Shown here in pieces: positions 53,474 to 62,502 of a stretch of 64,000 nt of DNA. The stretch is from Candidatus Polarisedimenticolia bacterium. GTDB lineage: Bacteria > Acidobacteriota > Polarisedimenticolia > Gp22-AA2 > AA152. The notes beneath the pieces were generated by a model, which saw only the letters and a program-made list of their open reading frames with translations, searched no databases and had not been told where the DNA came from. The translations under genes and the position numbers were made by a program. Numbering within the stretch: the stretch's first letter is position 1; each line of letters starts with the position of its first letter. Location of the stretch: assembly GCA_036004685.1 (NCBI GenBank), contig DASYRE010000031.1, forward strand, positions 230,353 to 294,352, in the 5' to 3' direction.

Positions 53474-54838
53474 ATGGGTTTCGTAAGCGTGGATCCCACG
53501 ACGGGGCAGGTCCTCAAGAACTACAAGCTGATGCCGGCCGATACGGTGGCCGGGATCCTGGCCCAGAGCCAGGCCGCGTTCCTGAAGTGGCGGGACACGG
53601 GCTTCGAAGATCGGGCCGCGTGCCTGCGCCGCGTTGCGGATTCTCTTCGGCAGCGGGCGACCGAGCACGCCGAGATCATGGCGCGCGAGATGGGCAAGCC
53701 CTTGCGCGAAGGACGCGCCGAGATCGAGAAGTGCGCGCTGGGCTGCGAATACTACGCGGAACACGCGCCGCGCATGCTCCAGCCGGAGCCGGCCGCCACC
53801 GCCGCCTCACGCAGCTACGTGACCTTCGAGCCCCTCGGCGTCCTGCTCGCCATCATGCCGTGGAATTTCCCTTTCTGGCAGATCTTCCGGTTCGGGGCTC
53901 CCGCCCTGATGGCCGGAAACGCGATTCTGCTGAAGCATGCCCCGAGCGTCCCCGACTGCGCCTTCGCCATCGAGCGGCTGTTCCGCGAGACCCGCGTCCC
54001 CGAGGGTCTGGTGCGCCCGCTGCTGGTCGACACCGACACCGCCGGGGAGCTGATCGGGCATCCCGTGGTCCAGGGCGTGACGCTGACGGGAAGCCCGGCC
54101 GCCGGGCGCGCCGTGGCGCGGAAAGCGGGAGAGTCGCTGAAGAAGTGCGTCCTGGAGCTGGGCGGAAGCGATCCGTACATCCTGCTGGACGACGCCGACC
54201 TCGACGACGCGGTCGGGAAGTGCATCGCCAGCCGTCTCGTCAACGGCGGACAGAGCTGCATCGCGGCGAAGCGCTTCATCGTCCCGAAGTCGCTGCGCGG
54301 CCGATTCGAGGAACGTTTCGTCGCGGGCATGGCCGCCAAGAAGATGGGCAACCCTCTGGACGAAACCTCCGACCTCGGCCCGCTGGCCCGGCTCGACCTG
54401 AGAGACAACCTGCATCGCCAGGTGCGTCTCAGCATCGAGGCAGGCGCTCGATGCCTGTTGGGCGGGACGCTGCCGAACATGGCGGGGGCCTTCTATCCGC
54501 CCACGGTGCTGACGGACGTCGCCCGCGGGATGCCGGCGTACGAGGAGGAGCTTTTCGGACCGGTCGCCGCCATCCTTCCCGTCGAAGACGAGGCGGCGGC
54601 GATCGAGGCCGCCAACGACTCCCCGTACGGCCTCGGCGCGGCGATCTTCAGCTCGGACCCCGGGCGCGCCGAGAAGCTCGCCGCCCGGCTGCGCTGCGGG
54701 TCCTGTTTCATCAACGATTTCGTGAGATCGGACCCGGCCCTTCCTTTCGGCGGGATCAAGCAATCGGGTTTCGGCCGGGAGCTGGGAGCCTACGGTATCA
54801 AGGAGTTCGTGAACGTCAAGTCAGTTTGGGTGAAATGA
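53474..54838 (+). CDS. NAD(P)-dependent aldehyde dehydrogenase, succinate-semialdehyde type
   Basis: A 454-residue ALDH. Catalytic Cys262 (NGGQSCIAAKR), general base Glu228 (VLELGGSDP) and the MPWNFPFWQ substrate/cofactor block near residue 128 are intact. The length and the SYVTFEPLGVLLAIMPWNFP and PFGGIKQSGFGRELG segments resemble the Sad/YneI (GabD-like) succinate semialdehyde dehydrogenase branch, though substrate cannot be proven. The ATG has GGGGCG upstream. The 3' end overlaps the convergent hemE gene by 18 bases. Confidence 0.88.
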   Translation: MGFVSVDPTTGQVLKNYKLMPADTVAGILAQSQAAFLKWRDTGFEDRAACLRRVADSLRQRATEHAEIMAREMGKPLREGRAEIEKCALGCEYYAEHAPRMLQPEPAATAASRSYVTFEPLGVLLAIMPWNFPFWQIFRFGAPALMAGNAILLKHAPSVPDCAFAIERLFRETRVPEGLVRPLLVDTDTAGELIGHPVVQGVTLTGSPAAGRAVARKAGESLKKCVLELGGSDPYILLDDADLDDAVGKCIASRLVNGGQSCIAAKRFIVPKSLRGRFEERFVAGMAAKKMGNPLDETSDLGPLARLDLRDNLHRQVRLSIEAGARCLLGGTLPNMAGAFYPPTVLTDVARGMPAYEEELFGPVAAILPVEDEAAAIEAANDSPYGLGAAIFSSDPGRAEKLAARLRCGSCFINDFVRSDPALPFGGIKQSGFGRELGAYGIKEFVNVKSVWVK

Positions 54839-55882
54839 GGCGGAGGCCTCGTGGACGAAGTCGACGAGACGGCGGACGTTGTCGACGGGCGTTTCGGGGA
54901 GGATGCCGTGCCCGAGATTGAAGATGTGCCCCGGCCGGCCGGCGGCCCGGGCCAGGACCTGCTTCGCTTCCCGGCGGACGACCTCGAAGTCGGCGAACAG
55001 GACGCAGGGGTCGAGATTGCCTTGAATGGCGCGACCGTGGCCGATCTGGTCCCAGGCCTCGTCCAGCGGAATCCTCCAGTCGGCGCCGATGACGTCGCCT
55101 CCCGCCTCGGCCATCTTCGCGAGGAGGGTCGAGGTCTCGGTGCCGAAGTGGATGAGCGGCACGCCGAGCCCGGAGCACTCGCGGAAGATGCGCGCCGAGT
55201 AGGGCTGCACGTATCGCCCGTAGTGCTCGGGGCTCAGGCTTCCCACCCAGCTGTCGAAGAGCTGCAGCGCCTGGGCGCCCGCCGCCGCCTGCGCCTTCAG
55301 GTAGTCGATGACGGTGTCGGTGAGATGCATCATGAGGCCGTCCCAAAGAGCTGACTCTTCCAGCATCACCCGCTTCGTCAGACGGAGCTGCCGCGGGCTC
55401 CTCCCTTCGATCAGGTAGCTGGCCAGCGTGAATGGAGCGCCCGCGAAGCCGATGAGCGGGACGCGCCCGTCCAACTCGCGCCGAATCTGCCGGACGGCCT
55501 CGAGGACGAAGGGAACGTCCCGGTCCGGCTCGAATCGCCGCAGCGCCCGCACCTGGGCCTCGCTGCGAATCGGCTGGTCGACGATGGGACCGACGTTCTC
55601 CTCGATCCGGAAGCCGACGCCGATCCCCTCGACCGGAATCATGATGTCGGAGAACAGGATCGCCGCGTCGAGCTCGAACTTCTCGAGGGGCATCAGGGTG
55701 GTCTGGACCGCCAGCTCGGGCGTCCTGGCCATCTCCAGCATGGCGTGCTTCTTCCGGAGCTTGCGGTACTCCTCCAGATAGCGGCCCGCCTGGCGCATGA
55801 TCCAGATCGGCGTGCAATCGGCCGGCGAGCGCCGGCAGGCCTTCAGGAACCGCTCCGAGCGCGGGGAGACGGGCGCGCTCAC
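54821..55882 (-). CDS. hemE: uroporphyrinogen III decarboxylase
   Basis: A 353-residue enzyme of haem biosynthesis that removes four acetate carboxyls from uroporphyrinogen III. The family signature PIWIMRQAGRYLEEYR is near residue 25; active-site FSDIMIPVEGIG, PLIGFAGAPFTLASY and the C-terminal GHIFNLGHGILPETPVDNV block are all present. The GTG 55882 start overlaps the tag stop by four bases. The longer open frame upstream belongs to the tag region in another register. Confidence 0.95.
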   Translation of the reverse strand: MSAPVSPRSERFLKACRRSPADCTPIWIMRQAGRYLEEYRKLRKKHAMLEMARTPELAVQTTLMPLEKFELDAAILFSDIMIPVEGIGVGFRIEENVGPIVDQPIRSEAQVRALRRFEPDRDVPFVLEAVRQIRRELDGRVPLIGFAGAPFTLASYLIEGRSPRQLRLTKRVMLEESALWDGLMMHLTDTVIDYLKAQAAAGAQALQLFDSWVGSLSPEHYGRYVQPYSARIFRECSGLGVPLIHFGTETSTLLAKMAEAGGDVIGADWRIPLDEAWDQIGHGRAIQGNLDPCVLFADFEVVRREAKQVLARAAGRPGHIFNLGHGILPETPVDNVRRLVDFVHEASASFHPN

Positions 55883-56475
55883 GTCCGCCTCCCGGCGGGC
55901 CCGGACAGCTCCGCGTGCCGGAAACAGGTCACGGCATGATCGTTCACCATCCCCACCGCCTGCATGAAAGCGTAGCAGATCGTCGAGCCGACGAACCGAA
56001 AGCCGCGGCGGCGCAGCGCCGCGCTCAAAGCGTCCGACTCCCGCGTCCGGGACGGGACCTGGGAGGGGATCTTCCAGCGGTTGACCTTCGGCCGCCCGCC
56101 GACGAAACCCCACAGGAAGGCATCGAAGCTCCCGAACTGCCGCTGGACTTCCAGGAACGCCCGGGCGTTGCCGATCGCGGCGCCGACCTTCAGGCGGTTC
56201 CGCACGATCCCCGGATCGCCCAGCAGCTCCGCGACCTTTCCGGAGCCGTACTTCGCGACGCGCGCCGGATCGAACCGATCGAACGCCTTGCGGTAGCTCC
56301 GGCGCTTTCTCAGGATCGTCTCCCAGCTCAAGCCCGCCTGGGCTCCTTCCAGGATGAGCAGCTCGAAGAGGTGCCGGTCGTCGTGCGACGGAACCCCCCA
56401 CTCCGCGTCATGATAAGCGATCGCCAGGTCGGAGGCGGCCCAGCGGCAGCGGCGCTTCGCCGGCGCGGCGATCAT
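55879..56475 (-). CDS. tag: DNA-3-methyladenine glycosylase I
   Basis: A 198-residue base-excision repair glycosylase of the Tag family. Seen: N-terminal zinc ligand region RRCRWAASDLAIAYHDAEWGVP (Cys, His), FELLILEGAQAGLSWETILRKR, and the C-terminal FVGSTICYAFMQAVGMVNDHAVTCFRH with further zinc ligands. It removes 3-methyladenine from alkylated DNA. ATG 56475 overlaps the CPBP gene stop (ATGA), and the gene end overlaps hemE, so the three are cotranscribed. Confidence 0.95.
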   Translation of the reverse strand: MIAAPAKRRCRWAASDLAIAYHDAEWGVPSHDDRHLFELLILEGAQAGLSWETILRKRRSYRKAFDRFDPARVAKYGSGKVAELLGDPGIVRNRLKVGAAIGNARAFLEVQRQFGSFDAFLWGFVGGRPKVNRWKIPSQVPSRTRESDALSAALRRRGFRFVGSTICYAFMQAVGMVNDHAVTCFRHAELSGPAGRRT

Positions 56476-57338
56476 GCCGGCACCGGCAGGCGCGCGGCCG
56501 CCGACGCCGCGAGCCTTCGGTAGAGCTGCGCGGCTGCCGCCCCGAAAAGGACGCCGAGCCCGAGCTTGATCCAGAACGACGTCCCGAACCCCACCTCCCA
56601 GACGGACCTCGGGACCCCCGCGAGCCAGAATTGGAGCAGCCCGCAGGCATTGAACGCCACGTGACAAAGCAATCCGGGAAGGATGGAGCCCGTGAGGGAG
56701 GCGAGCAAGCCGAAGACGATGGAGGCCGCGAAGTAGATCGGGATGAAGATGAGCCAGGGAATCGGATCGGGCGCCTCGGTGCGGTAGTGGGCGAGGCTGA
56801 AGATCAGGCCCACCCAAAGGATCGCGGCGCGCCGCGAGTACCGGCGCTCGAGCGTCGATTGCATGTAGCCGCGGAACGCGGCCTCCTCGACGGTGCCCGA
56901 GACGACGGCGGTTCCCAGAAGCAGGCAAAGGACGGTGATGAAGGGATACTGCGCCAGCATTTCCCGGGGGATGAGATCCTGGCCGGGCCGGGGAGAAAGC
57001 TGCCGGGCGGCGTCCGCCAGCATCCGCAGGGCGAGTCCCGCCACGCCCGCGGTGAGCAGCGACTGAATCCATACGGCGCGCGGCGGGACGCCGGCCCGCA
57101 GGTTGCGGCGCCGGGCCTCGCGGGTGGAGCGCGGCGGGCCCCATCCTTTGAGGTAAAGCCACCAGACCACGAGGTACGCCGCCATCAATGGCACGCTCCA
57201 GGGGATCGAAGGAGCGTTCTGGATGTTCAAACCGACCAGGATGGTCCAGGGAAGCTGGCCCGTGCCGGTCACCAGCAAGCCGAGGACGACGGCGCGAATC
57301 AGCTTCGGAACGCGGTTCCACAACTCGAGGACGCTCAT
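56472..57338 (-). CDS. CPBP family intramembrane metalloprotease (Rce1/Abi type)
   Basis: A 288-residue polytopic membrane protein. Motif 1 EExxxR (E151, E152, R156 in EEAAFRG), motif 2 FxxxH (H184 in FSLAH) and motif 3 HxxxN (H226, N230 in HVAFN) are intact, so it is probably an active glutamate-type intramembrane protease of the CAAX/bacteriocin-processing family. Substrate unknown. The frame allows TTG 57350, but ATG 57338 has GGAAGG upstream. It is the first of a coupled trio with tag and hemE. Confidence 0.88.
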   Translation of the reverse strand: MSVLELWNRVPKLIRAVVLGLLVTGTGQLPWTILVGLNIQNAPSIPWSVPLMAAYLVVWWLYLKGWGPPRSTREARRRNLRAGVPPRAVWIQSLLTAGVAGLALRMLADAARQLSPRPGQDLIPREMLAQYPFITVLCLLLGTAVVSGTVEEAAFRGYMQSTLERRYSRRAAILWVGLIFSLAHYRTEAPDPIPWLIFIPIYFAASIVFGLLASLTGSILPGLLCHVAFNACGLLQFWLAGVPRSVWEVGFGTSFWIKLGLGVLFGAAAAQLYRRLAASAAARLPVPA

Positions 57339-57435
57339 CGAGCCTTCCAACGAAACACTAGAGGCGCCCGTTGCGCCGCCCCTTGCCGTTCCGGCGCGGC
57401 CGACAAAGCGATAGCATGCCCACTCGCAGCCCTCA

Positions 57436-58431
57436 TCATTGCGAGCCCACGATCAGGACCGCGGCGCCCTTGACCTTGCCATCCCGGAACTCTGCCAGCG
57501 CCGCATTGGCTTCCGCAAGCGGATAAGCGCGCCAGTCGGCGCGGACCGGGATCCGGGGTGCCAGCTCCATGAACTCGCGGCCGTCCCGGCGCGTCAGGTT
57601 GGCGACCGATCGGATCACCCGCTCCCCCCACAGCAGCTCGTAGGGAAAGGCCGGGACGTCGCTCATGTGGATGCCGGCGCAGACCACCGTGCCTCCCTTC
57701 CCGACCGCCCGCAGGGCCACGGGGACCAGGGAACCGACCGGCGCGAAGAGGATGGCGGCGTCGAGCGGCTCGGGGGGCGGCTCCAGGGAGCTTCCGGCCC
57801 ATTCGGCGCCGAGCTCCCGGGCGAAGCGCTGCCCTTCCTCGTCGCCGGGGCGCGTGAACGCGAAGATCCGGCGTCCTTGCGACCGCGCCACCTGGATGAC
57901 GAGGTGCGCGGCGGCGCCGAATCCGTAGAACCCGATCCGTTCCGCCTCCCCGGCCGCCTTGAGCGATCGATAGCCGATGAGACCGGCGCACAGCAGCGGC
58001 GCCGCCTGCAAGTCGGAGAATTCCCCGGGGAGGGGGAGGCAGAAGCGGGCGTCGGCCACGGCGTACTCCGCGTACCCCCCGTCGATCTGATAGCCGGTGA
58101 AGCGCGCGCTATCGCAGAGGTTCTCCCGCTCGGAGCGACAATAGCCGCAGACCCCGCACGTTTCGCCGAGCCACGGAACCCCGGCGCGATCCCCTTCCTT
58201 CCAGCCCTCCACCTCGCCGCCGGTCGCGGCGATCGTCCCGACGATCTCGTGCCCGGGAACGAGCGGCCGAAGGGGGGCCGGCAGGTCGCCGTCCACGATG
58301 TGCAGATCGGTCCGGCAGACGCCGCAGGCCGAGACGCGCAGCAGGACCTGCCGCGGCGACGGCTCCGGGATGGGGAGCCGAGCGTCGCGCAAAGGACGCC
58401 CGGGAGCGTCCAGGACCATCGCGCGCATCAT
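57436..58431 (-). CDS. zinc-dependent alcohol dehydrogenase (MDR superfamily)
   Basis: A 331-residue medium-chain dehydrogenase. The catalytic zinc ligands are C36 (ACGVCRTDLH), H61 with E62 (PGHEIVG) and C148. The structural zinc site is C92-C95-C98-C106, complete. The Rossmann domain has GFYGFGAAAHLVIQVA. Overall it resembles the YogA/AdhA-type zinc alcohol dehydrogenases, and the substrate alcohol is unknown. It lies nine bases after the VOC gene on the same strand. Confidence 0.9.
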   Translation of the reverse strand: MMRAMVLDAPGRPLRDARLPIPEPSPRQVLLRVSACGVCRTDLHIVDGDLPAPLRPLVPGHEIVGTIAATGGEVEGWKEGDRAGVPWLGETCGVCGYCRSERENLCDSARFTGYQIDGGYAEYAVADARFCLPLPGEFSDLQAAPLLCAGLIGYRSLKAAGEAERIGFYGFGAAAHLVIQVARSQGRRIFAFTRPGDEEGQRFARELGAEWAGSSLEPPPEPLDAAILFAPVGSLVPVALRAVGKGGTVVCAGIHMSDVPAFPYELLWGERVIRSVANLTRRDGREFMELAPRIPVRADWRAYPLAEANAALAEFRDGKVKGAAVLIVGSQ

Positions 58432-58439
58432 GCCCTGGG

Positions 58440-58808
58440 TCAGTCCACCGCCTCGTGACAGACTGCTTCGATGTTGTTGCCGTCGGGATCGAGGACGAAC
58501 GCGCCGTAATAGCTCGGATGGTAGTGCTCGCGAATTCCCGGCTTTCCGTTGTCCTTGCCGCCCGCCTTGATGGCGGCGCCATAGAACGCGTCCACCTTCG
58601 AGCGCTCCTTGGAGGTGAAGGCGACGTGCGTGCCGCCGGCGGAAGGGGTCCTCTTGCGGATCCAGAAATCGGGCTTCCCCCCGATTCCGAAGCCGACGCC
58701 GCCCGGATATTCCATGACGACCTGGTACCCGAGCGGCGCGAGCGCCTCGGTGAAGAACTGGCGGCTCTTCTTGGCGTCTTTGACGTTCAGCGTGATGTGA
58801 TCGATCAT
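58440..58808 (-). CDS. VOC (glyoxalase/bleomycin resistance) family protein
   Basis: A 122-residue single VOC unit starting MIDHITLNVKDAKKSRQFFTEAL. It has GTHVAFTSKERSKVDAFYGAAI and ends YYGAFVLDPDGNNIEAVCHE, where His (first strand), His (HVAF) and Glu (NIEAV) are the usual metal positions. The precise reaction is unknown. It is close-packed with the alcohol dehydrogenase gene. Confidence 0.85.
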   Translation of the reverse strand: MIDHITLNVKDAKKSRQFFTEALAPLGYQVVMEYPGGVGFGIGGKPDFWIRKRTPSAGGTHVAFTSKERSKVDAFYGAAIKAGGKDNGKPGIREHYHPSYYGAFVLDPDGNNIEAVCHEAVD

Positions 58809-58882
58809 GCTTCAGCTCCCGCCCGGCTTACAGCCCGGCCTGAAATGAAAGCCCGCCTTCTCGAGACGATCCGGCGAGCGGA

Positions 58883-60160
58883 CTATCCGGAGGCCGCCCT
58901 GGCGGCCAGCTCGATCGCCCGGTCCAGCTGGGGATCGGCCCCCGCCGCGTAAGGCAGCGCGTCCTCGACCTTCACGTCGGGGTCAACGCCCCGTCCTTCC
59001 AGGATCTCTCCGTCGACGCGGACTCCCGAGACGGCGAGGAACAGAAGCGATCGGTCCGAGAGCAGAAAGCAGGTCCCGCCCGAGACCGCGCCGGCCGTCC
59101 GCTCGCCGATCAGCTTGCCGAGGCGATGCTTCTGCACCGCGTAGGAGACCACTTCCTTGCCGCTCCGCGTCCCGCCGTTGATCAGGATGAAGAGGGGCCG
59201 GCGCCACTGGGAGTCGAGCGCCCTCTCCTTGCCGTCCCGCCCGATCGAGGCCAGGACGGGCGGAGCCTGGTCGAAGAGGCTCACGAAATCGGGGTTGCAG
59301 CCGCCCCAGCCGTTGCGGAAATCGAGGATCAGCGCCCGGGCCTCCGCCAGCTCGTCCTGGAGGGAATCCTGGAGCGCCTCCCGGTACTGCTCTCCCGCGC
59401 ACGAGAAAAGCGGCACATAGGCGATGGCGTTGCCGTCGCGCCGAATCAGCTTCGTTCCCAGCTTCTGGGCTTGCTTCCATTCTTCGCGCGGGTCGATCCG
59501 GCGAGGCGTGACCGTGACCTCTGCCGCCGGGCCGCCCGCCGTCCTCTCGACGGTCAGGATCACTCTACCGCCGGCGCGTCCCCGGAACGACAGGACCGGC
59601 TGGAAGTCCTTTCCGCCGGCTTGCAACACGCGATCTCCCCGGCGCAGGCCCGATTTCTCGGCGGGACCGCCCGCGAAGACGGCCCGGACGAAGCCGTCCG
59701 GCGTGAAGTCGGCTCCGATCCCGTCGTAGTCCACCGAGCGGACCCCCACCGCCTCGCGGAAGATCGCGAGAAGACCGTAATAGGCTTGATCGGAGGGCGT
59801 ATAGAAGCCGGTATGGGAAGTTTTCAGCTCCTCCAGGGCGCCGCGCGTCTGCTTATCGAAATCGCCGCGGCTCGCGGCTGCCGCGCCGTAATGATCGTGG
59901 GCCGCGGCCCACGCCTCGGCCACCTTCCGATCGTAGAACTTCTCCCGGACGAGCCGGACGATTTCCTGGCCCAAGACGTCGAAGTACCCGGGCCTCGCCA
60001 TCCGCTCGGCTTTCGGCGCGGCGCCTCGTTGTTTGGCCGAAGACGCCGTAGCCGGAGCCGAACCGCCCAGCACCCATACGACCGCGCCGATGAGAGCGAC
60101 GAGCCGGGACAGGCATGGGCGCGTCGTTTTAGGACGAGAGGCGCATCTCGAGCTCATCAT
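58883..60160 (-). CDS. exported S41 family (C-terminal-processing type) serine peptidase
   Basis: A 425-residue protein with an N-terminal signal (hydrophobic LVALIGAVVWVLGGSAPATA). A PDZ-like segment (about 145-225, GFVRAVFAGGPAEKSGLRRGDRVL) precedes an S41 catalytic domain with ARALILDFRNGWGG near 285 and the serine motif NGGTRSGKE (S333, E336). The usual Ctp lysine block GKG is replaced by ERTAGAVSGG, typical of the subgroup that does not use the Ser-Lys dyad, so the catalytic partner is uncertain. It probably degrades or trims periplasmic proteins. ATG 60160 overlaps the GNAT stop (ATGA). Confidence 0.85.
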   Translation of the reverse strand: MMSSRCASRPKTTRPCLSRLVALIGAVVWVLGGSAPATASSAKQRGAAPKAERMARPGYFDVLGQEIVRLVREKFYDRKVAEAWAAAHDHYGAAAASRGDFDKQTRGALEELKTSHTGFYTPSDQAYYGLLAIFREAVGVRSVDYDGIGADFTPDGFVRAVFAGGPAEKSGLRRGDRVLQAGGKDFQPVLSFRGRAGGRVILTVERTAGGPAAEVTVTPRRIDPREEWKQAQKLGTKLIRRDGNAIAYVPLFSCAGEQYREALQDSLQDELAEARALILDFRNGWGGCNPDFVSLFDQAPPVLASIGRDGKERALDSQWRRPLFILINGGTRSGKEVVSYAVQKHRLGKLIGERTAGAVSGGTCFLLSDRSLLFLAVSGVRVDGEILEGRGVDPDVKVEDALPYAAGADPQLDRAIELAARAASG

Positions 60161-60693
60161 CGAAGCGGCGGCCGGCGCGACGAGTCGCCGGGCTCGCCAT
60201 CAAGCTTTTCGGAGGCGAGCCGCTCCAGCGCTTCGCCGGAAAGCCGGAACACGGTCCAGGCGTTCTGGGCCTGCGCTCCCAGCTTCTCGTAGAAGCCGAT
60301 CGCATCCTTGTTCCAGTCCAGGACCGCCCATTCCATCCGGGCGCACCGCCGCCCGCGCGCGATCCGGGCGAGACGTCCCAGTAGGATCCGACCGAGCCCC
60401 CGGCCTCGATACTCCGCTTTGACGAACAGGTCTTCCAGATAGAGTCCCCGCCGCCCCGACCAGGTCGAGAAGTTCAGGAAGAAGAGGGCGAAGCCGGCCG
60501 CTTCCTCGCCCGCATAGGCGATCAAGGCCTCGGCGGCGGGATGCTCTCCGGTGAGGGCTTCACGGATTCCCTCTTCGGTCGCCGCGACCTCTCCCGGAGA
60601 GCGCTCGTATTCGGCCAGCTCCCGGACGAGCTGCAGAACGAGCGAAGCGTCCTTCGCGGTGGCGGGAACGATGCGGAATGTGGAGGAGGTCAT
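60157..60693 (-). CDS. GNAT family N-acetyltransferase
   Basis: A 178-residue protein with GNAT motifs: LYLEDLFVKAEYRGRGLGRILLGRLA (acetyl-CoA pyrophosphate loop RGRGLG) near residue 87 and WNKDAIGFYEKLGA near 130. It resembles diamine/SSAT-like acetyltransferases (RIVPATAKDASLVLQLVRELAEYER). The frame extends upstream across the ABM gene, but ATG 60693 with a GAGG upstream gives the standard length. It is coupled to the S41 peptidase gene by a four-base overlap. Confidence 0.9.
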   Translation of the reverse strand: MTSSTFRIVPATAKDASLVLQLVRELAEYERSPGEVAATEEGIREALTGEHPAAEALIAYAGEEAAGFALFFLNFSTWSGRRGLYLEDLFVKAEYRGRGLGRILLGRLARIARGRRCARMEWAVLDWNKDAIGFYEKLGAQAQNAWTVFRLSGEALERLASEKLDGEPGDSSRRPPLR

Positions 60694-60700
60694 TCCACCC

Positions 60701-61015
60701 TCATGCCGGCTCGGGGCTCGCCGCGACCTCGTAGTGGCTGACTCTAGGCTCGAGCTCGAGGAGGAAGCCGCTGTCTTCCGGATAGTAGCGGGCGCGCTCG
60801 ATGTCGTCTCCCGCGAAGGCGCGTATCGCCTCCCGCGACTCCCACAAGGTAATGAGCAGGAAGTGCGCCTCGCCGTTTTCGACCCGCCGGAGAATGAAGA
60901 CACCGCGGTTTCCGGGAGTCCCCTCGTAGTCCGGAACGGCGCGCTTCTTCAAGAAATCAAGGTAGTCCTCCCCCTTGTGCAGGGGAACTCTGCCGTGCCA
61001 GGCGCGGGCGATCAT
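60701..61015 (-). CDS. antibiotic biosynthesis monooxygenase (ABM) domain protein
   Basis: A 104-residue protein with the ABM fold pattern: MIARAWHGRVPLHKG at the start, GNRGVFILRRVENGEAHFLLITLWES in the middle and RYYPEDSGFLLELEPRVSHYEV at the end. These small ferredoxin-like proteins act as cofactor-free oxygenases or haem-degrading enzymes. The reaction here is not known. Its first 33 bases recur, diverged, at 62470-62502 before the glycosyltransferase gene (see separate entry). A GGGGAAGAAG precedes the ATG. Confidence 0.85.
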   Translation of the reverse strand: MIARAWHGRVPLHKGEDYLDFLKKRAVPDYEGTPGNRGVFILRRVENGEAHFLLITLWESREAIRAFAGDDIERARYYPEDSGFLLELEPRVSHYEVAASPEPA

Positions 61016-61055
61016 CTTCTTCCCCTCGAACCGGCCGTCTCGCTTCGATTGCCGA

Positions 61056-62357
61056 TCATCTCTCCCTCGAGTCGCGCCGGGTCCCGTCCCACCGCGAAGT
61101 CACCCATGAGGCCGCAGCCGTCAAGAGCGCCGGAACAGCCGGCAGATGATACCGCGGCTCGGCATCTCCAATGAGCAGGTGGACCATCGTGAAGAAAGCG
61201 ATGGGCAGGAGAAGGACGAGCCAGACTTCGCCGTTTCTGCGCAGACGCCAGAATCCCGCCAGCGCCAGTCCCAGCATACCGTAATGCCACACCGCTGCCG
61301 CCCACAGAATGGGCGCCCACCCGACCCGCGCGGCGTGCCGCGGGCCGAGGGTCGATCCCCACAAGAACAGAAACTTCCTGCCGACGTGAACCAGCTGAGC
61401 CCAAGGGTCGGAACGGAGGTTCTCGGCGGCCGCCTCGAGGAAGATTCGATCGCGCTCCTGGCGACTTCTTACGTGCTTCAGCCTTTCGGCCACTCTCCTT
61501 TCCCGGTCGTTGGCGGGCCATATGAAGACGTCTCCGGCCTCACGATAGCCGCTCAGGGGCGCGTCGCGGATCACCGTCGCCTCGTAAAAATTCTGCGCCC
61601 CCTTCGTCGAGAGTGGAATGACTTCGTGAAAGACCACCCAATTCCGGATCCCCCAGGGCAGAATCGTCAAGAGGAACGTAACGCCGGCCAGAGTGGCGGC
61701 CTTGAGGTGCCGCCGCCCCTCGTGGTCCTTCTTCCATGCCAGCACGAAGAGCCAGAGGCCGGCAAGACCCGCCGCCGATTCGCGCGTCAAAGCGCCCAGG
61801 CCCAGGACCACGCCCAGGGGCACCGCGCGCACCTTCCTGGACGACCTCGCGACCCAGAGCAGAAGAACCGATCCGGCGAGAAACAGCGCCAGATAGGGCA
61901 TGTCCGAAAGGTTAAAGAGCGAGTAGACCATCAAGTCCGGGTAAAACAGAGCCAGGGCGGCGCTGAGGTGGCCCGGCTTGTTCCCGAGCAGGGATTGGGC
62001 GAGCAGGAAGACGAGCGCCACGACGAGCGCCCCGGAGACGGCTTGCACCGCCAGGACGGACGCCTGCGGGTGACGCAGGAGGAGCCGGGATCCGGCGATG
62101 AGAAGCGGATAAACCGGAACATGGAAAGCCGTCGCTCCCCAGGGGGGGATAGCAAATCCCTGACCGGCGAGAAGACTCTTGACCAGCGGGTCGTAGGTGT
62201 CGACGGCGTCCTTGGCGAACCCGGCGCGCTCCGCCGCGGCGATCTTTCCCGCGAGCAGCGCCGCCGTGCCGATCCGGACCAGAAGGGCCGCGACGAGCCA
62301 GCTCCAGAAGCCACGCCAGCGCCGCCTTGAATCGCGGTCGGGCCCGTCCACGCTCAC
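61056..62357 (-). CDS. GT-C glycosyltransferase, ArnT/PMT (GT39/GT83-like) family
   Basis: A 433-residue polytopic membrane protein with about 10 transmembrane helices. The first loop after helix 1 contains acidic residues (VDTYDPLVKSLLAGQGF) and the family TAFHVPVYPLLIAG; LSDMPYLALFLAGSVLL and ALTRESAAGLAGLW are typical of the ArnT/PMT_2 group. It transfers a sugar from a polyprenyl phosphate donor to an envelope or protein acceptor; the acceptor is unknown. The frame extends to TTG 62459, but GTG 62357 has GGAGG five bases upstream, and the extension overlaps an ABM gene relic. I chose the GTG. Confidence 0.8.
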   Translation of the reverse strand: MSVDGPDRDSRRRWRGFWSWLVAALLVRIGTAALLAGKIAAAERAGFAKDAVDTYDPLVKSLLAGQGFAIPPWGATAFHVPVYPLLIAGSRLLLRHPQASVLAVQAVSGALVVALVFLLAQSLLGNKPGHLSAALALFYPDLMVYSLFNLSDMPYLALFLAGSVLLLWVARSSRKVRAVPLGVVLGLGALTRESAAGLAGLWLFVLAWKKDHEGRRHLKAATLAGVTFLLTILPWGIRNWVVFHEVIPLSTKGAQNFYEATVIRDAPLSGYREAGDVFIWPANDRERRVAERLKHVRSRQERDRIFLEAAAENLRSDPWAQLVHVGRKFLFLWGSTLGPRHAARVGWAPILWAAAVWHYGMLGLALAGFWRLRRNGEVWLVLLLPIAFFTMVHLLIGDAEPRYHLPAVPALLTAAASWVTSRWDGTRRDSRER

Positions 62358-62433
62358 CGCTTCCTCCGTTCGGACCGACCCCGGCGCACGTCTGCCATGG
62401 GCGCGGAGAAGGTCATCCGATATTTCGAGAGAT

Positions 62434-62502
62434 TCAGGTCGATGATCGTTCGATGCCAACGGCTTCCGCCGGGAACTTCCCGTGCCAGGCCCGGGCGATC
62501 AT
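62434..62502 (-). pseudogene. relic of a second ABM monooxygenase gene (5' end only)
   Basis: A 22-codon frame starts ATG 62502, overlapping the nitrilase stop (ATGA), and begins MIARAWHGKFP. The nucleotides ATGATCGCCCG, GCCTGGCACGG and GTTCCC match the start of the intact ABM gene (61015 downward) almost exactly. After about 33 bases similarity is lost and a stop follows. This looks like the 5' fragment of a duplicated ABM gene lost when the glycosyltransferase gene came to lie here. Confidence 0.6.

Noticed and set aside
54821..57321. Apparent fusions of HemE, Tag and CPBP in long minus-strand frames
   Set aside because: Each protein has its own start with a four-base overlap. The extensions are out-of-frame readings of the neighbour.
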